DNA from: Nitrospirota bacterium
Lineage (GTDB): Bacteria > Nitrospirota > Thermodesulfovibrionia > Thermodesulfovibrionales > JdFR-88
Direction: 5' to 3'
DNA length: 64,000 bases
NCBI GenBank assembly: GCA_021840255.1
Contig: JAKBYX010000004.1
Location: 1 to 64,000 of the forward strand
Below are positions 1 through 7,985 of the stretch, piece by piece. The translations under genes and the position numbers were made by a program. The stretch's first letter is position 1; the number at the start of each line of letters is the position of its first letter. Under the pieces are notes generated by a model. That model worked only from the letters and a program-made list of their open reading frames with translations. It was not told the origin of the DNA and did not search any database.

Positions 1-529
1 CGGCAGCGTGCCTTGCCAGGCTTCCCCAGCCGCAGCCGATGTCCAGGATTCTGTCACCAGCCTTGAGGCCCAATTTCCGGCAGATGAGGTCCAGCTTGGC
101 TTCCTGTGCGTCATCCAGATTCCCGGCCTCATTCCAATATGCGCAGCTATAGACCATTCTCCCGTCGAGCATATTTTTAAAGAGTTCATTTCCCCTGTCA
201 TAGTGTCTTTCTCCTATCTGAAATGCCTTTGATTTTCTGCCCGGATTAATGATCTGGTTGCCCATAAGCCTCAAAAGGAGCCTCCAGTTTTTTCTGATCC
301 TGGCCTCCGGTTGCGTGGGCAGGACCTTTGAGAAAAACTCGTCCAGGCATTCGCATTCCCACCATCCGTCCATGTACGATTCGCCGAGCCCCAAACTGCC
401 GTTCCTGACCACTCGCCGGTAAAATCTTTCATCCTTTACCAGGATATCCCATGGGTTTTCTCCATTAAGAACGATGCCCGAAGGATATAGAATTTCCTGA
501 ATAACATTTTTCACGCTAGATGTTCCCAT
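1..529 (-). CDS. cfa: Cyclopropane-fatty-acyl-phospholipid synthase, N-terminal part (runs off the window)
   Basis: The enzyme transfers a methylene group from S-adenosylmethionine to the double bond of unsaturated phospholipid acyl chains in the membrane. The reading frame from base 529 down to base 1 is open. It carries the family signature LGLGESYMDGWW near residue 60 and the SAM-binding loop DIGCGWG just before the window edge, so the C-terminal half lies outside. The start is ambiguous. ATG at 529 sits directly against AGGA, while an in-frame GTG at 514 has GGGA nine bases upstream. The similarity to E. coli Cfa runs through the whole visible part, so the family call is firm. Confidence 0.9.
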   Translation of the reverse strand, partial: MGTSSVKNVIQEILYPSGIVLNGENPWDILVKDERFYRRVVRNGSLGLGESYMDGWWECECLDEFFSKVLPTQPEARIRKNWRLLLRLMGNQIINPGRKSKAFQIGERHYDRGNELFKNMLDGRMVYSCAYWNEAGNLDDAQEAKLDLICRKLGLKAGDRILDIGCGWGSLARHAA

Positions 530-800
530 TCCTGTTTAAACTATCTTTTCTCAAGTCCTTTTTTCTGGATTATTTATCATCATCTCCGAAGACGCGGTAT
601 GAACCGGGCATATGCGTCTCCAGCTCAATACCCCGGATAAAGGGACGCAGCCAAAGAATTTAAGGTCCATAGATTTGTTGGCCCTGTATCAAAGATAGCA
701 TCTAATAAAATCTTTGCAAATAAGAGCAGATACTGCCAACTTCAATGAGTGTGGTTATACGGCTCCTTTTGCCAGGTTGCGGACCTGTTATAATAAAGGC

Positions 801-1055
801 ATGAAGCAAGATAAAAACATGAAAAAACCCGCTGCACCAGAAAACGGCCCACAGGCTGCCGGGATCATCCAGCCCGGCCCGCAAGGAGGCCAGAAGAGTT
901 GCAGGTGCAAGGAAGTGGCCGAAAAAAAGCCCATGGAGCTGGTAAAAACCATGTTTGACGATCTTTCTTTCTGGAAAAAGAAAAAGAAAAATACCGGCAA
1001 GTCTTCCCCAGGGGCACCTGAGGGTGCGAAAACCGGAGGCAAAAAAGCCGGTTAA
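801..1055 (+). CDS. Small Lys/Pro-rich hypothetical protein (84 aa)
   Basis: No family is recognised. The protein is hydrophilic, starts MKQDKNMKKPAAPENG, contains a C-R-C pair and a run of lysines near residue 65, and has no membrane segment. Its stop codon directly abuts the ATG of the next gene, which suggests translational coupling and is the main argument that it is real. A TATAAT box ends only six bases before the ATG (789-794), so the message could be leaderless. The frame extends upstream to an ATG at 714, but 801 fits the -10 position better. It may be spurious. Confidence 0.35.
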   Translation: MKQDKNMKKPAAPENGPQAAGIIQPGPQGGQKSCRCKEVAEKKPMELVKTMFDDLSFWKKKKKNTGKSSPGAPEGAKTGGKKAG

Positions 1056-1658
1056 ATGGGCGACTATACCCTCTACCAGCCACTTACGAGGACCGACAGG
1101 GTAACGGTCCGTATTTACAGGACAAGCATTGCTCTGACCTGCCTGTTGCTTGTGGCGCTTGCCGCCGTCTTGGCGGTCTCTCCGGCAATTGGCGCAGGGA
1201 GGGCCTCCATTTATTTTGATCTTTTTCTGGGACTTCTTTATTTTGCCGTGGGGCTCAGCGTATTTTTTATCCACCTATATATCGGCAGTTTCAAAAGGAA
1301 ATTGATCGGGCTCTATTTTATTTCGCTTGCCGCACTGGCCGTGGTCTTCATAAAAGGAGGGGGGGACGCTCTTTCTTTTATATCCGGTGTGACTGCGTCT
1401 GCTTTGCTTTTTTTGCCGCTTGCTGGTTGCATGGGGTTCGTGGCCGCCAAGGAGGCGTTTTGTTTCAGGCTTGCGGAGGGCTATCTGCTTGCCATCGCGA
1501 TGCCACTTTATCTTTTTGCTTTTGCAACGGGCGGCTTGGGCAGGTACGGAATCGAATCGGGGCTTTTGTTCATTGCGGCGCTTTATGTCCTGTTTGCCTC
1601 CAGGAAGGTGTTCATGCCTCTTCACTGCGACATAGGAGACAAATCCGCATACAGGTAG
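1056..1658 (+). CDS. Integral membrane protein, DUF2301-like
   Basis: This 200-residue protein has about six hydrophobic segments, starting near residues 24-46 and 53-75, so it sits in the inner membrane. The motif EAFCFRLAEGYLL near residue 130 and the overall size resemble the DUF2301 family, whose function is unknown. The ATG follows the preceding stop codon without any gap. Its stop is only five bases from the stop of the octaheme cytochrome gene on the other strand, so the two genes converge tail to tail. The family call is from memory of the motif and is moderate. Confidence 0.6.
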   Translation: MGDYTLYQPLTRTDRVTVRIYRTSIALTCLLLVALAAVLAVSPAIGAGRASIYFDLFLGLLYFAVGLSVFFIHLYIGSFKRKLIGLYFISLAALAVVFIKGGGDALSFISGVTASALLFLPLAGCMGFVAAKEAFCFRLAEGYLLAIAMPLYLFAFATGGLGRYGIESGLLFIAALYVLFASRKVFMPLHCDIGDKSAYR

Positions 1659-1663
1659 GTTTC

Positions 1664-3364
1664 TTATCTTTTCTTTTTTCTCTTCTCTTCTTTCTTTTTC
1701 TTTTTCAGCACACGTTTTTTAACCGGCCGCTTTTTTATTATGCGTTTTTTTATAGTTCTTCTCTTGAGCCTCTTTCTTGAAGTGGGCCTCTTCTTTTTTT
1801 GCGGGATCTCAGGGATACCTATAAGTCTGGGCGTCTTCGGCACTGCTTTAAGCGCAGGCGCCCCCTTGACGGCTCTTTCCATCTCTCTCAGGTTATGGCT
1901 TAAGTCCCAAAAGCCGTTCCTGAACGCCATCTGGTCCGTAGCACCGGACATGGCTGCGGCATACTTTACGTTAGTCGCATAGAAGAACCACTGCCTCACC
2001 CAGTCCATTTCCGTTTCATCAGAGAAAGGATTGGTCTGATCGGAGAGGCCACGCCGCCAGGCCTCATCCATGATCTTTGTGGCGGCATCCGTCATTTTAT
2101 CGGCCGCCTTTATGGTGTCGTTCATCTTGGAGAAATGGCCGTCCGTCCACCGGTTGCCGTGGCAGGCATCGCATATGGATTTCATAACGGCTTCGCGGCC
2201 TGTCTGCATGGATTGGTCTATAAGGTATCTTGAGGCCGGCGCACCCCCAAAAGTGGAAGGAAGCGGAAGGCCGTCCTTATTTTTGATAATCGTGGTGTCG
2301 CCCTTTTTAGGCTGGGCTGTGGAGTAGATGAGCCCCAGGAGCCTTACCCATAGCCGTGAGCCCGAATCGTGCGTCCTTTCTGCAATGACAGTGCCGTCCG
2401 CCCCTACAAGAAGACTGTTGTGGCAGGCCGCGCAGGTAGGCGCCTTGAAATCCACACCGGGTCTCCAGGGGACACGCGTGAAATTCCATTGCGTCCCGTC
2501 AGAAAGAAATATCCCTCCGTGGCTGCTTTCTTTATACACGTCCCAAGCCGGGGCATGCGGTCCGGTGTGGCATCTGGCGCATGTGTACGGTTTTCTTGCA
2601 GCCTCCATTGAGAATGAATGCCCCGGATGGCAGGCCTCGCATGCCCCCCGTGAACCGTCCGGGTTGATCCTCCCGATTCCGGTATTGGGCCATCCCTTAA
2701 GAGCGGGCACATTTACGATCCCCTCCGGAGTGGACAATTGCTTCATCCCTGCCACTTTCACTGGAAGCCCGTGGCAGCTGTAACAGGAGTAGTCCTCAAG
2801 CCCCGGATCAGGTTTTTCTATGACGATCCTGCCGTCCGATACGTTTTTCGTTCCAATGATGGTGTCCATCAGGGTATGGAACAGGGGATTGTTCTCCAGG
2901 TTGCTCCAGGCGTAGGACTCCATGCTTTTGTCAAATTGCGATTGCTCCACGGGATGGCAAACGGCGCAGTCCGCCGGAGAGACGATCACGTTTATGGTTG
3001 CCCCAAAGTGCTGGAAACTGTCTTTATGGGCGCTCGTGTTTTCCCCGTGGCACTCATAGCAGCCAACCACATAGTTTGCGAGATTTTCAGGCACATCCTT
3101 TGCCGAGACCAGGCGCTCCATAGCGGGCTTTTTCAGGGCTTCCGAAGGTGTAGTTCTGGAGTGCGGGCTGGAGAGCCATTCCTCAACGATGCCGGGCGTA
3201 TATTTGCGGTGGCAGTCGATGCATTTTTGGCTCTGGGGGCTGACCATACCGGGGGAAAGTCCTGTGCTGTCTTTGGCCGCTCCCGCCGCCTTCGCCTGTA
3301 CCATGCCGGACACGGCAAACATCATGAGGGCGGCAAAAAAAGTATATAAAAATTTTGTCTTCAT
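1664..3364 (-). CDS. Octaheme c-type cytochrome, hydroxylamine-oxidoreductase-related, with basic C-terminal tail
   Basis: This is a secreted multihaem cytochrome for periplasmic electron transfer or small-molecule redox chemistry. Residues 1-24 form a signal peptide ending in VQA. Eight CxxCH motifs are visible at about residues 48, 102, 133, 194, 242, 262, 311 and 398, followed by a haem-free C-terminal helical region, which is the arrangement of octaheme HAO-family proteins. I cannot tell from sequence alone whether the crosslinking tyrosine of true HAO is present, so oxidation of hydroxylamine versus a reductive role is open. Residues 521-566 form a tail with 30 Lys/Arg in 46 positions, including repeated (I/V)KKR units, which I do not know from this family. 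No quinone-oxidising partner is adjacent. The start has no clear Shine-Dalgarno sequence. Confidence 0.85.
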   Translation of the reverse strand: MKTKFLYTFFAALMMFAVSGMVQAKAAGAAKDSTGLSPGMVSPQSQKCIDCHRKYTPGIVEEWLSSPHSRTTPSEALKKPAMERLVSAKDVPENLANYVVGCYECHGENTSAHKDSFQHFGATINVIVSPADCAVCHPVEQSQFDKSMESYAWSNLENNPLFHTLMDTIIGTKNVSDGRIVIEKPDPGLEDYSCYSCHGLPVKVAGMKQLSTPEGIVNVPALKGWPNTGIGRINPDGSRGACEACHPGHSFSMEAARKPYTCARCHTGPHAPAWDVYKESSHGGIFLSDGTQWNFTRVPWRPGVDFKAPTCAACHNSLLVGADGTVIAERTHDSGSRLWVRLLGLIYSTAQPKKGDTTIIKNKDGLPLPSTFGGAPASRYLIDQSMQTGREAVMKSICDACHGNRWTDGHFSKMNDTIKAADKMTDAATKIMDEAWRRGLSDQTNPFSDETEMDWVRQWFFYATNVKYAAAMSGATDQMAFRNGFWDLSHNLREMERAVKGAPALKAVPKTPRLIGIPEIPQKKKRPTSRKRLKRRTIKKRIIKKRPVKKRVLKKKKKEEKRKKKR

Positions 3365-3475
3365 GAAAAACAGATATTTCGTTTCGTTTTTATGTGTTTG
3401 TTTTTAAAATCAGGGTTTTATTGTAGTAGTATAAAATAAAAAGACCGGAAAGGATACGGTTTTGGAGGATATATT

Positions 3476-4057
3476 ATGAACATGGAAAAAGAAGACCCTT
3501 CCGCTTGTCTTCATGGTGATGTGTTTTTGTTTTCCGCCGGTTTTCCTGACGATGCTCTGGATGTGGTGGCTGGTGTGCACAGTTTTTTTAAAAAAACGGG
3601 GCTTAAACTCTCGGTTGCGGAATCGTGCACCGGCGGGCTCATTGGCCACTATATCACTCAGCTTCCGGGCGCGAGCTGTTTTTTCGAGGCAGGTGTCATC
3701 TCCTATTCGGAAAGGGCAAAGGAGAAGGTACTTCATGTTCCGGAGGAGGTGGTACGGGCTTCAGGCCTTGTGAGTGAAGAGACGGCGCGTGAGATGGCCA
3801 GGGGAGCGATGGAATTGCTTGGCTCGGATTTTGCTCTCTCCACAACGGGAAACCTGGGGCCGGACGCGCTCGAAGGGAAAGCCGTTGGCCTTGTTTATGT
3901 AGGGGTCTGCTCAAAAAGGCGGGCCGGAGACCCCGGCCAAAAGCCGGTTTGCCAAACAAAAAAAATGCTGCTTAAGGGCGGACGGGACGAGAACAAGAAG
4001 GAGGCCGCTCTGGAGGCACTAAGGTTCCTTCTGGAGCAGGCCCGCAACCGGTCTTAG
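3476..4057 (+). CDS. pncC: Nicotinamide-nucleotide amidase (CinA C-terminal family)
   Basis: The enzyme deamidates nicotinamide mononucleotide to nicotinic acid mononucleotide in NAD recycling. The family motif VAESCTGGLIG lies near residue 45, followed by the conserved region around GVISYS and the segment SEETAREMARGA. At 193 residues it is the stand-alone CinA C-terminal domain without the MoCF-like N-terminal half. The ATG at 3476 has GGAGG about eight bases upstream. It is divergent from the cytochrome gene, with about 110 bases between the two starts. Confidence 0.88.
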   Translation: MNMEKEDPSACLHGDVFLFSAGFPDDALDVVAGVHSFFKKTGLKLSVAESCTGGLIGHYITQLPGASCFFEAGVISYSERAKEKVLHVPEEVVRASGLVSEETAREMARGAMELLGSDFALSTTGNLGPDALEGKAVGLVYVGVCSKRRAGDPGQKPVCQTKKMLLKGGRDENKKEAALEALRFLLEQARNRS

Positions 4058-4084
4058 CCCGAAGCAGCATGAGTTTTTTTCTGT

Positions 4085-4270
4085 TTATTTCGCATCGCAC
4101 ACCCCGCCGCAACCGCAGGGTTTGCCTTTGGCCTTTTCGAATGCCTCACGGCCTCCCGCAAATCTATCCGGATCGGTTCCATTATGTTTTATTTTAACCG
4201 GATATATCAGCGGAGGGAAAGGCACTGTGTTTTTGGGCCGGTGATGGCCGGTATGAGCGACTTCGGGCAT
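4085..4270 (-). CDS. Small hypothetical protein with C-terminal Cys cluster (61 aa)
   Basis: No family is recognised. The product has a His/Pro-rich N-terminal part and ends with a cysteine cluster, PCGCGGVCDAK, which could bind metal. It lies 16 bases downstream of ligA on the same strand and could be its last cistron. There is no strong Shine-Dalgarno sequence before the ATG. It is kept because its position and the non-random cysteine cluster suggest a real gene, but it could be a chance reading frame. Confidence 0.35.
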   Translation of the reverse strand: MPEVAHTGHHRPKNTVPFPPLIYPVKIKHNGTDPDRFAGGREAFEKAKGKPCGCGGVCDAK

Positions 4271-4286
4271 TAGCTTTTTTTGTTTC

Positions 4287-6341
4287 TTAAAACAGGGTCG
4301 GGTTTCCGGGGCTGGCCTTTATCAACTTCAAAAGCTCCTCATAGGAGATGGTCTTTACGCCAAGCTCTTGGGCCTTGTCCAGCTTCGACCCCGGTTTTTC
4401 CCCCGCCACCAGATAGTCGGTGCTGCCGGAGATCGCCGATGAGGCGTGTCCGCCTTCTGCCTCTATCTTCTCCTCCACTTCCTTTCTGGGGGCGGGCAGT
4501 GTGCCCGTGATCACGAAGGTCATCCCCTCCAGCGGGAGTTTTGCCTGTTTTTTTGCCGCCTTGAAATCCGGGTTTTGTATCCGGAGTCCGGCCTGCTTCA
4601 GCGTCTCCATCGTCTTTATGTTTTTTCCGTCCCGGAAGAAAGCTGAAATGGAGTTGGCGATCTTGTCCCCCATGTGCTTTATCGGTCTCAGCCTTTCCGG
4701 GGTCACATGATACAGGTCCTCAAGACGCGAAAAGTTTTTGGCAAGGAGCCTTGCCGCGTACTCTCCCACATGGGGGATCCCAAGGGAATAGAGAAACCTT
4801 GCCAGTGCGGGCGTTTTGCTGCGCTCTATGGCCTCCATCATGTTGGAGGCGGATTTTTGGGCGAATCTTGGAAGGTTAAGCAAGTCTTCCTTTTTAAGCC
4901 TGTAGATGTCCTCAAAGTTTTTTATGAGGCCCTTCGTATAAAGGAGTTCCACGTTCTTTTCGCCAAGCCCCTCTATGTCCATTCCGTTTCTTCCGGAAAA
5001 ATGTATGATCTTTTCCTGCACCTGCACCGGGCATGAAAGGGACACGCATCTTACGGCCACTTCGCCTTCCTCTCTTACCACTTCTCCCCCGCAGGCCGGG
5101 CAGCGCTCAGGCATGGGCACTTCTTTTTCCCTGCCCGTCCTTTTCTCCTTTATCACCATGAGCACATGCGGGATCACGTCCCCGGCCCTTTCCACGACCG
5201 CGGTGTCCCCGATCCTTATGTCCTTTCTCTTTATCTCGTCCCAGTTGTGGAGGGTCGATTTTGTTACGGTTACGCCGCCTATCCTTACCGGCTCGAAAAC
5301 GGCATAGGGCGTTATGACGCCCGTCCGGCCCACGCTGCCCCTGATGTCCTTTATTTTTGTGGATGCCTGGTGGGCGGCGAATTTATAGGCGATGGCCCAA
5401 CGGGGCTCCCTTGTCTTTGATCCCAGTTTCTGCTGGAGCCCGAAATCATCCACCTTTATTACGGCCCCGTCTATTTCAAACCCGAAGCTCTCCCTCTTTT
5501 GCTCGATCTTCCCTACTGCTTTAAGAACGCCGTCAATGCCTTTGGCCTTTTCAAGCATCGCCGGCACGGGGAACCTTTTTCCCCTGAGCCAGTCCATGAA
5601 CCCGGAGTGGCTTTTGAATTCGATCCCCTTTGCCGCGCCCAACCCATAGCAGGCCAGAAACAGTCTCCTTTCCGCTGTAACGGAGGGGTCCAGCTGCCTG
5701 ATGCTTCCCGCCGCGGCATTCCTTGGATTGGCAAAGGAAGGCTCCCCCGTCTCTTCCCTGCGGCGGTTCAGTTTTTTGAACTCCTCAAGGTCCATGTATA
5801 CCTCGCCACGGATGTCTATCACCTGCGGTATACTGCCGTCCGCCTCTATCTTTATGGGGATAGACCTGAGCGCTTTTATGTTCAGGGTCACGTCCTCCCC
5901 TTCAAAGCCGTCCCCCCTTGTTGAGGCCCTTGCAAGGAGCCCCCCCTCGTAAGTTAGCTCCATGGCTAGGCCGTCGTATTTGGGCTCCACCGTGTACTCT
6001 ATGTCCTCTTCCTGCTCAAGGAGCCTTTTTATCCTGCGGTCGAACTCCCGCAGCTCGTCATGGGAGAATGCGTTGTCCAGGGAGAGCATGGGGACGGTAT
6101 GCCTCACTTTCGCGAATTTCTCCAGGGGGGCGGCACCCACACGGCGCGTTGGGGTCTCAGGCAGGATGTAACCGTATTTTTCCTCAAGCTGCATCAGGCT
6201 GCGGTAGAGCCTGTCGTATTCCTCGTCCGTGATCACCGGGGAGTCGAGCACATAATAACGGTAGCTGTGGTAATTAAGCACCTTTACCAGAGACTCTATC
6301 TCTTTCTTTATTTCCGGTGGGACTTCTTTTTTTTCAGGCAT
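4287..6341 (-). CDS. ligA: NAD+-dependent DNA ligase
   Basis: LigA seals nicks during replication and repair, using NAD+ to adenylate its active-site lysine. All domains of the 684-residue protein are visible: the NAD-binding Ia segment with YHSYRYYVLDSP near residue 24, the catalytic KYDG at residue 121, the OB fold, a four-cysteine zinc site (CPAC and later CVSLSC) near residue 410-430, helix-hairpin-helix repeats, and a C-terminal BRCT domain starting around residue 600. The length is normal for the family. On the complementary strand a TATAAT box lies at 6432-6437, about 90 bases before the ATG. Confidence 0.97.
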   Translation of the reverse strand: MPEKKEVPPEIKKEIESLVKVLNYHSYRYYVLDSPVITDEEYDRLYRSLMQLEEKYGYILPETPTRRVGAAPLEKFAKVRHTVPMLSLDNAFSHDELREFDRRIKRLLEQEEDIEYTVEPKYDGLAMELTYEGGLLARASTRGDGFEGEDVTLNIKALRSIPIKIEADGSIPQVIDIRGEVYMDLEEFKKLNRRREETGEPSFANPRNAAAGSIRQLDPSVTAERRLFLACYGLGAAKGIEFKSHSGFMDWLRGKRFPVPAMLEKAKGIDGVLKAVGKIEQKRESFGFEIDGAVIKVDDFGLQQKLGSKTREPRWAIAYKFAAHQASTKIKDIRGSVGRTGVITPYAVFEPVRIGGVTVTKSTLHNWDEIKRKDIRIGDTAVVERAGDVIPHVLMVIKEKRTGREKEVPMPERCPACGGEVVREEGEVAVRCVSLSCPVQVQEKIIHFSGRNGMDIEGLGEKNVELLYTKGLIKNFEDIYRLKKEDLLNLPRFAQKSASNMMEAIERSKTPALARFLYSLGIPHVGEYAARLLAKNFSRLEDLYHVTPERLRPIKHMGDKIANSISAFFRDGKNIKTMETLKQAGLRIQNPDFKAAKKQAKLPLEGMTFVITGTLPAPRKEVEEKIEAEGGHASSAISGSTDYLVAGEKPGSKLDKAQELGVKTISYEELLKLIKASPGNPTLF

Positions 6342-6498
6342 AGATAGATTTTATCTCCAAAACAGAATTCGAAGCCGCTTTGCCTCTGAAAAAACACGGG
6401 TTTTTTAGTTTTATCTTCCCGGGACGGACATATTATAACAGCAAGGCCCGGCGGCGTTTGACCAATGCAATCGCAAGGAGCATTATTGCAACCGTAGG

Positions 6499-6528
6499 TT
6501 GACTTATTTGCCTCTCCCCGTTTAGAAT
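6499..6528 (+). promoter_or_regulatory. Predicted sigma-70 promoter of the EPS antiterminator gene
   Basis: TTGACT (6499-6504) and TAGAAT (6523-6528) are separated by 18 bases. Only ten bases lie between the -10 box and the ATG at 6539, so transcription would start about four bases before the start codon, giving an almost leaderless mRNA. No Shine-Dalgarno sequence is present. Confidence 0.55.
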
Positions 6529-6538
6529 CTTTTCCTGA

Positions 6539-7024
6539 ATGGAAAAATGGTATGCCTTATACCTTAAGCAGGGACATGAGAACGCTGTCTCCATCCGTCT
6601 GGCGGGCGCCGGGATCGAGACGCTGAACCCGCTTTTAAGGCAAAAGAAGTTCAGAAGCCACAGGATAGTCGAGACCGTTGAGCCCCTTTTCCCGTGCTAC
6701 ATCTTTGCCCGCTTCGATCCCTCCGTGCATTTCCGGATGATAAGTTACACAAGGGGGGTGAGGTACATCGTTGGCGGCGGCTCCCTCATGTCCGTGCCGG
6801 AGGAGATCATAGTCTCGATAAGGGATAAAATGGAGGGTGGACTGATTGCGCTTAAGCCCGAGGAAATCAAGGAAGGCGGGCAGGTGGTGATAAAAGACGG
6901 ACCCTTCGGCGGTTTCTACGGAATATTTAAGCGGTACACAAAGGGCTCTGAAAGATGCCTGGTGCTCCTGGAAGCCCTTGGGTGGACCCTGGAGACTGAC
7001 AACTGCATGATAACGCGCGCATGA
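6539..7024 (+). CDS. RfaH-like NusG paralogue, EPS-operon transcription antiterminator
   Basis: RfaH-type proteins bind paused RNA polymerase at an ops site and suppress pausing and termination in long polysaccharide operons. The 161-residue protein has the NusG N-terminal domain (KWYALYLKQG at residues 3-12, VEPLFPCYIFARFDP near residue 47) and a KOW-type C-terminal domain (DGPFGGFYGIF near residue 118). Lys10 and the TRGV motif at residues 71-74 match the positions through which E. coli RfaH contacts ops DNA. It is the first gene of the 29-kb EPS locus, and an ops-like element lies at 14971-14982. The ATG is supported by the conserved N-terminus even though no Shine-Dalgarno sequence precedes it. 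Confidence 0.88.
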   Translation: MEKWYALYLKQGHENAVSIRLAGAGIETLNPLLRQKKFRSHRIVETVEPLFPCYIFARFDPSVHFRMISYTRGVRYIVGGGSLMSVPEEIIVSIRDKMEGGLIALKPEEIKEGGQVVIKDGPFGGFYGIFKRYTKGSERCLVLLEALGWTLETDNCMITRA

Positions 7025-7044
7025 AAATCCCATTAAAAAAGGGC

Positions 7045-7073
7045 TTGACAAACACCGGCAAGGGTATTACTCT
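7045..7073 (+). promoter_or_regulatory. Predicted sigma-70 promoter of the EPS assembly block
   Basis: TTGACA (7045-7050) is a perfect -35 box, followed after 17 bases by TACTCT (7068-7073), a weak -10 box. It lies 20 bases after the antiterminator gene and gives a leader of about 70 bases before the next ATG. This would allow the assembly genes to be transcribed independently of the antiterminator gene. Confidence 0.5.
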
Positions 7074-7148
7074 AGGTTGTATAGTTGAAACTTATAGTTG
7101 TGTTAAGGAGAAGACCCCTTTTGCAAAAAAAAATGCAAGGAGGCTGTC

Positions 7149-7958
7149 ATGAAGAGAAAAGCCGCATTCCTGGCATTGATCGCCTTTTCGGTAAGTTTCA
7201 TCATTCTTCCCCGGCAGGCCGTTGCCGCCCCGGCAAGCATGGTGCAGGGGCATGTTTCAACCGCCTCCGTCACAATGGCGGGGAGGGCGGCCCCCGGCCC
7301 CTCACTGATCGGGAATGCCTATCCCAAAGGCATGGCCCGCGTTTTTCTGGCAGGCCAGTGGCTAAAGCTGAACGGTATCTGTCCGGTTGCCCCTGGCGAG
7401 GTTTTCAGCACTGCGGGAGGCACGATCTCCTTTCTTTTTACCGACGGAACGCGCATGGATGTGGGAGGGGGCTCGGCTGTCTATTTCAAAGCCGGGCCGG
7501 GCGGCGGCCATTCCTACGTCATAGCGCTTGTTAAGGGGCGGATAGGTATCAATGGCGGCAGTCTCTCAAAATTCGCTGTGCAGACCCCGGATGATCTCCT
7601 GATGTCTCCCGGGAAGGCCGGTTTTATAGGGGGCCTTTATTTTGATGGAGGGCGGACCATAGTAAAGACACTTTCGGGAGGCCTTACGGTCAAAAAGGAT
7701 CTCTCAGCCCAAAAAATCAAAAAGGTCACAGTGGGATATGCGGGCGCGGATGGCGCAGGAGATGATGACGGAACCATGGCCCCAAACGCCCAAGCCGGCT
7801 CTTCGGACCCCGGAGCATCGGGGGGCGCCGGAGCGGCAGGGGGCGGCTCAGTCGCAGCCGCGCTTGCGATTGGAGGGGCCGAGATTGCGGGAACTATAGC
7901 GGGGGTTACCGTGGAACAAAACCGCGGATGGAGCGAAGCGAGCCCTTATAGTCCATAG
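7149..7958 (+). CDS. Secreted FecR-like protein of the EPS locus
   Basis: This is a periplasmic protein with a signal peptide over residues 1-26 (cleavage after AVAA). Residues 55-175 show the FecR-type beta-strand pattern: GEVFSTAGGTISFLF, then alternating hydrophobic strands around TRMDVGGGSAVYF and KGRIGINGG. A low-complexity Gly/Ala/Ser segment follows, with a hydrophobic stretch near residues 235-255. Such FecR-domain proteins are common in EPS gene clusters, where their exact job is not established; surface or periplasmic scaffolding is the usual guess. The ATG has a strong AAGGAGG six bases upstream. Confidence 0.65.
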   Translation: MKRKAAFLALIAFSVSFIILPRQAVAAPASMVQGHVSTASVTMAGRAAPGPSLIGNAYPKGMARVFLAGQWLKLNGICPVAPGEVFSTAGGTISFLFTDGTRMDVGGGSAVYFKAGPGGGHSYVIALVKGRIGINGGSLSKFAVQTPDDLLMSPGKAGFIGGLYFDGGRTIVKTLSGGLTVKKDLSAQKIKKVTVGYAGADGAGDDDGTMAPNAQAGSSDPGASGGAGAAGGGSVAAALAIGGAEIAGTIAGVTVEQNRGWSEASPYSP

Positions 7959-7985
7959 GCATACACGGGGGGGTATACGAACAAA

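Noticed and set aside
590-670. GEMM-like string GGGACGCAGCCAAAG upstream of cfa
   Set aside because: The partner strands of a c-di-GMP-I fold (GGCAAACC and a GGTTGCC-type 3' flank) are absent, so this is a chance similarity. The 530-800 gap otherwise shows nothing clear.
702-1274. Minus-strand frame of 190 codons
   Set aside because: It is antisense to the DUF2301-type gene and the small Lys-rich gene, with no domain or Shine-Dalgarno support.
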